Of a stretch of 64,000 nt of DNA, positions 61,437 through 64,000 are shown in pieces (the first letter of the stretch is position 1; each line of letters begins with the position of its first letter). A program made the translations under genes and the position numbers. Source of the DNA: RCC1774 sp050330855 (lineage in GTDB: Bacteria > Cyanobacteriota > Cyanobacteriia > Thermosynechococcales > Thermosynechococcaceae); contig JBHJNL010000057.1 in NCBI GenBank assembly GCA_050330855.1, positions 8,164 to 72,163 on the forward strand, read 5' to 3'. Under the pieces are notes generated by a model. It did no database searches and had not been told where the DNA came from. It was given only the letters and a program-made list of their open reading frames with translations.

Positions 61437-61526
61437 CGAAGACCTGCAGAGATTTCCTTGCTATTTTAGCCCTGCCAAACCCAGCCGTTGCGAGTAAGAT
61501 AGTGACGGCAGATCTATCAGGTAATC

Positions 61527-61763
61527 ATGAAAAACCCTTCTTTGCGCGAGCAGCCCCGTGCCCAAGCCGCGCCCATTATGGAATCCCGGCCAGACGCTTC
61601 AATCTTAGGCTGGCTCGAAAAGTCAGGTCGCCTCATGGAGCGCGAAGGTCAAGACCCCAAGGTTGAGAAGGAAGAAGAAATGGAAGAGATCAGTGCGCTC
61701 ATGTCTGGCGATGACTTTAACCCAGATGACGATGATGATAGCAGCGCTGACGAGGAAGACTAA
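61527..61763 (+). CDS. DUF3134 family protein
   Basis: The 78-residue acidic protein has KNPSLREQPRAQAAPIMESRPDASILGWLEKSGRLM and an Asp/Glu-rich tail (EEISALMSGDDFNPDDDDDSSADEE). This is the cyanobacterial DUF3134 family, which I recall beside mraY in other genomes. Function is unknown. The mraY gene follows 6 bp downstream, so the two are one operon. Confidence 0.85.
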   Translation: MKNPSLREQPRAQAAPIMESRPDASILGWLEKSGRLMEREGQDPKVEKEEEMEEISALMSGDDFNPDDDDDSSADEED

Positions 61764-61769
61764 CAAAGC

Positions 61770-62888
61770 ATGGTGGCATTGAATCAATCTCCGAAGGCGA
61801 ACCGATGGCTATCGGGCCAGCGTCTCTATTGGCTGCTGCTGATCGCCCTAGCGGCAGTCGCTTTGCTAACGGATATCGGATCGGGTCGTCTATCAACGCC
61901 CCTCATGTCTTTGACACTACCCTTTGCGGCGACCACGCTCACAGTGACGATGCTGGGTTTTTGGGCTGTACCAGTGTTGCGATCTCTCAAGGCCGGTCAG
62001 GTGATCCGAGAAGATGGCCCCCAATCTCACCTCAAAAAAGCAGGCACTCCCACCATGGGCGGCATCTTTTTTGTCCCCGTAGCGTTGGTGATTAGTCTGC
62101 TCTGGTCTTCCATGGCACTGCCTGAATTCCCAATCGAGGTCGCCGCTGCCGTGCTGTTAACCTTGGTGCTGGGTCTGGTGGGCTGGGCCGACGACTGGCA
62201 GGTGCTGCGGAAGAAGTCGAATAAAGGGATTTCCGCCCGCCTCCGATTGGGGATTGAATTTGGGAGCGGCGCACTGTTTGGGCTGTGGCTCATGCAGCAG
62301 CAGTCTGGCATTACGACGCTCCAGCTTCCCTTTGGTATTGCAGTCCCCATTGGGGTTTTGTTTCTATTGGTGGCAACCTTTGTGGTGGCCGCTGAGAGTA
62401 ACGCCGTCAATCTTACCGATGGCATGGATGGGCTGGCACCTGGCACCAGTGCGATCGCACTTCTGGGCATGGCCTTAGTGGTTGCTCCCGACTGGCCGGG
62501 GCTGATGATTTTTTGTGGATGCATGGCAGGAGGCTGTCTCGGTTTCTTAGCCCACAATTACAATCCAGCCAGAGTGTTCATGGGCGATACTGGCTCCCTG
62601 GCACTGGGCGGGGCCTTGGCAGCGGTGGGTTTAATTAGCAATAGTCTCTGGGCGCTGCTGATTCTCAGCGGCCTGTTTTTGGTAGAGGCACTCTCGGTGA
62701 TTGCCCAAGTCATTTACTTTAAGGCCACGAAAGGCCCGGATGGAGTGGGCAAGCGTCTGTTTAGAATGTCGCCCCTCCACAATCACTTCGAGCTGTCCGG
62801 CTGGCCGGAGGTTAATGTTGTGTTAGCGTTCTATAGCTTTGTGGGACTATTGGCCCTAGTGTCCCTGGGCCTTAATAAGTTTGCTTAA
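61770..62888 (+). CDS. mraY: Phospho-N-acetylmuramoyl-pentapeptide-transferase
   Basis: This integral membrane enzyme makes lipid I from UDP-MurNAc-pentapeptide and undecaprenyl phosphate for peptidoglycan. The 372-residue protein has about 10 helices. It has GPQSHLKKAGTPTMGGIFFV at the first loop, the catalytic Asp-rich WADDWQVLRKKSNKGISARLRLGIEF, VNLTDGMDGLAPG and FMGDTGSLALGGALA. These are the MraY hallmarks. It is coupled to the DUF3134 gene. Its TAA shares a TTAA with the convergent gloB stop. Confidence 0.97.
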   Translation: MVALNQSPKANRWLSGQRLYWLLLIALAAVALLTDIGSGRLSTPLMSLTLPFAATTLTVTMLGFWAVPVLRSLKAGQVIREDGPQSHLKKAGTPTMGGIFFVPVALVISLLWSSMALPEFPIEVAAAVLLTLVLGLVGWADDWQVLRKKSNKGISARLRLGIEFGSGALFGLWLMQQQSGITTLQLPFGIAVPIGVLFLLVATFVVAAESNAVNLTDGMDGLAPGTSAIALLGMALVVAPDWPGLMIFCGCMAGGCLGFLAHNYNPARVFMGDTGSLALGGALAAVGLISNSLWALLILSGLFLVEALSVIAQVIYFKATKGPDGVGKRLFRMSPLHNHFELSGWPEVNVVLAFYSFVGLLALVSLGLNKFA

Positions 62889-63655
62889 AACTGATCTTTC
62901 ATACCCCGCAGTCGAGCCAAAGTTTGAACGGGATCACGTCCCTGCACTGCAGTAACCAGAGCTTCTTGGTCCCAACGTAGAAAGGGATTCGTCTGTTTCT
63001 CAAGACCCATTTGAGAAGGAACGGTAGCTTGGTTCTGCGCTCGCGCTTGCTGTACTTGTCTAAATCGATCTTGCAATTCAGAATTCTCACCATCGACGGT
63101 GAGGGCAAACTGGATATTATTTAAAGTATATTCATGGGCACACCAGACGCGAGTCTGATCAGGAAGATCGCGTAGCTTGCTTAAAGAACTCAGCATTTGG
63201 GCAGGTGTGCCTTCAAAGAGACGACCGCAGCCCCCTGCGAAGAGGGTATCCCCACAGAACAGCTCACCCGGTTCATCCCCAATGGGTGCGAAATAATAGG
63301 CGATGTGGGCGCGGGTGTGGCCGGGGACGAAAATGACCTGAGCTTTGCGATCGCAAAACTCAACGCGATCTCCATCCTCTAGAAAAAACTGTTGCCCAGG
63401 GATGCGACCCTTATCTTTTGCACCGCCATAGACTTGAGCGTCTGGGAATGCCTTGAGCAGCCGACGGTTGCCGCCTACATGATCACAATGATGGTGAGTA
63501 TTAAAGATTGCCACTAGCGCGGCATCTAACTCATTCAGCTTTCTGAGCACTGGGGCCGGGTCGGCTGGATCAACAACCGCCGCAACATGATGCTCTTCAT
63601 CGTGCAGCAGAAAAATATAGTTATCTGAGAAAGCTGGCAGTCTATAGATATACAT
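62885..63655 (-). CDS. gloB: Hydroxyacylglutathione hydrolase (glyoxalase II)
   Basis: The 256-residue MBL-fold enzyme hydrolyses S-lactoylglutathione, completing methylglyoxal detoxification. It shows FLLHDEEHHVAAVVDPADP at the N-terminus, the binuclear metal motif THHHCDHVGGNR, VPGHTRAHIAYYF, GDTLFAGGCGRLFEGTPAQML and CAHEYTLNNIQFAL. The C-terminal part carries the glutathione-binding helix (TNPFLRWDQEAL). The gene ends in an overlapping TTAA with mraY. Confidence 0.95.
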   Translation of the reverse strand: MYIYRLPAFSDNYIFLLHDEEHHVAAVVDPADPAPVLRKLNELDAALVAIFNTHHHCDHVGGNRRLLKAFPDAQVYGGAKDKGRIPGQQFFLEDGDRVEFCDRKAQVIFVPGHTRAHIAYYFAPIGDEPGELFCGDTLFAGGCGRLFEGTPAQMLSSLSKLRDLPDQTRVWCAHEYTLNNIQFALTVDGENSELQDRFRQVQQARAQNQATVPSQMGLEKQTNPFLRWDQEALVTAVQGRDPVQTLARLRGMKDQF

Positions 63656-63787
63656 AGTAGCTCTCGTGACTTTCTCTATCGGTAGTTATATTTTCACCAT
63701 TGCACTGACCACAAGCAAGCCTCTATATCTACCATGCAGCATCTAATTCAGGCTCTTGCGCTGAAATATTAAGAGAATATGTATATC

Positions 63788-63827
63788 GTTACATGTCGTC
63801 TTAATATTCGTTACTATTGTTTACGTA
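63788..63827 (+). promoter_or_regulatory. psbA upstream region with HLR1-like direct repeats
   Basis: GTTACTAT-TG-TTTACGTA at 63810-63827 is a near match to HLR1, the RpaB-binding motif of two (G/T)TTACA(A/T)(A/T) octamers spaced by 2 bp. Another half-site GTTACATG lies at 63788. A tentative promoter is -35 TTACAT (63789-63794) and -10 TACTAT (63812-63817) with 17-bp spacing, giving a leader of ~58 nt. If so, the HLR1-like site overlaps the -10. Mapping is unproven. Confidence 0.5.
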
Positions 63828-63881
63828 GGCAATTCGTTTTTTAATGTTTGCTTACAAAAACTAATTCATACCGCAATTATT

Positions 63882-64000
63882 ATGACAACAGTTCTACAAC
63901 GTCGCGAAAGCGGCAGCGCCTGGGAGCGCTTCTGTAGCTGGATCACTAGCACCGACAACCGCCTTTATATTGGTTGGTTCGGCGTATTGATGATTCCTAC
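63882..64000 (+). CDS. psbA: Photosystem II protein D1, 5' portion (cut by right edge)
   Basis: The first ~39 codons read MTTVLQRRESGSAWERFCSW and continue ITSTDNRLYIGWFGVLMIP, the unmistakable D1 N-terminus. The rest lies beyond the window. Start is the ATG at 63882. D1 is the reaction-centre subunit of photosystem II and the main target of photodamage. The isoform (low- or high-light type, residue 130) cannot be judged from this fragment. Confidence 0.98.
   Translation, partial: MTTVLQRRESGSAWERFCSWITSTDNRLYIGWFGVLMIP

Noticed and set aside
1..64000. CRISPR array, prophage, intact IS transposase or defence island
   Set aside because: No evenly spaced direct repeats, cas genes, integrase, capsid or transposase reading frames were seen. 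The PD-(D/E)XK protein at 12051 has no cas neighbours.

Overview
The window reads as a chromosome segment of a free-living, non-picocyanobacterial cyanobacterium. The evidence is photosynthesis and cyanobacterium-restricted genes: a psbA start at the right edge, rpaB, CCB-type cytochrome b6f heme c assembly factors, phytol kinase, the fused panC/cmk gene, DUF3155, DUF3134 and DUF3370 proteins. Many GCGATCGC (HIP1) octamers also occur throughout. Base composition is moderate and coding density is high. I cannot assign a genus. Most of the window is ordinary core genome. There is no prophage, CRISPR array, rRNA or intact insertion sequence.

Layout. 1-3.6 kb: a ROK sugar kinase cut by the left edge, ispF, a polyphosphate-glucokinase-like ROK protein and a phytol kinase. 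3.7-8.7 kb: a DrrAB-type ABC exporter, endonuclease VIII, DUF3155 and gcvH/gcvT. 8.8-18.2 kb: a 777-residue membrane protein, a GNAT protein, a PD-(D/E)XK nuclease, then a Gld-like ABC operon (ATPase, permease, GldG-like, DUF4340) with purU overlapping its end. 18.5-20.6 kb: a metallopeptidase-domain remnant that overlaps the 3' end of a membrane glycosyltransferase gene. 20.7-27.9 kb: a DALR protein, panC/cmk, a Ctp protease, DUF456, a CCB2/CCB4-family protein and a methyltransferase.

28-34.3 kb is the most accessory-looking part. It holds a ~350 bp imperfect foldback element, a promoter with two LexA-type boxes in front of an unknown gene plus DUF427, three Uma2 loci (one frameshifted) and an AT-richer gluconokinase. 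34.4-38.4 kb: radA divergent from rpaB, a family 2 glycosyltransferase, tRNA-Ser(GCU) and rpmB. 38.4-47.9 kb: a Rieske lipoprotein, a DsbA-like protein, a persulfide dioxygenase/rhodanese pair, nifJ and a large CPBP protease. 48-58.1 kb: tRNA-Leu(CAA) with a CCA-transferase gene, secreted proteins, a TIGR04282/TIGR04283 pair, an alcohol dehydrogenase/TetR/GST cluster with a NemR-like operator, a Mo-nitro_C protein and a second CPBP protease. 58.4-64 kb: CCB1, DUF3370, a GT-B protein, DUF3134, mraY, gloB and the psbA start.

The points most worth following up are: the LexA-box promoter driving an uncharacterised basic protein; the foldback element beside it; short-repeat DNA read in frame inside two otherwise conserved enzymes (RadA and NifJ) and in a pseudogene; the glycosyltransferase whose C-terminus is antisense to a decayed gene; and the NemR-like electrophile-response cluster. 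I found no clearly new multi-gene system.
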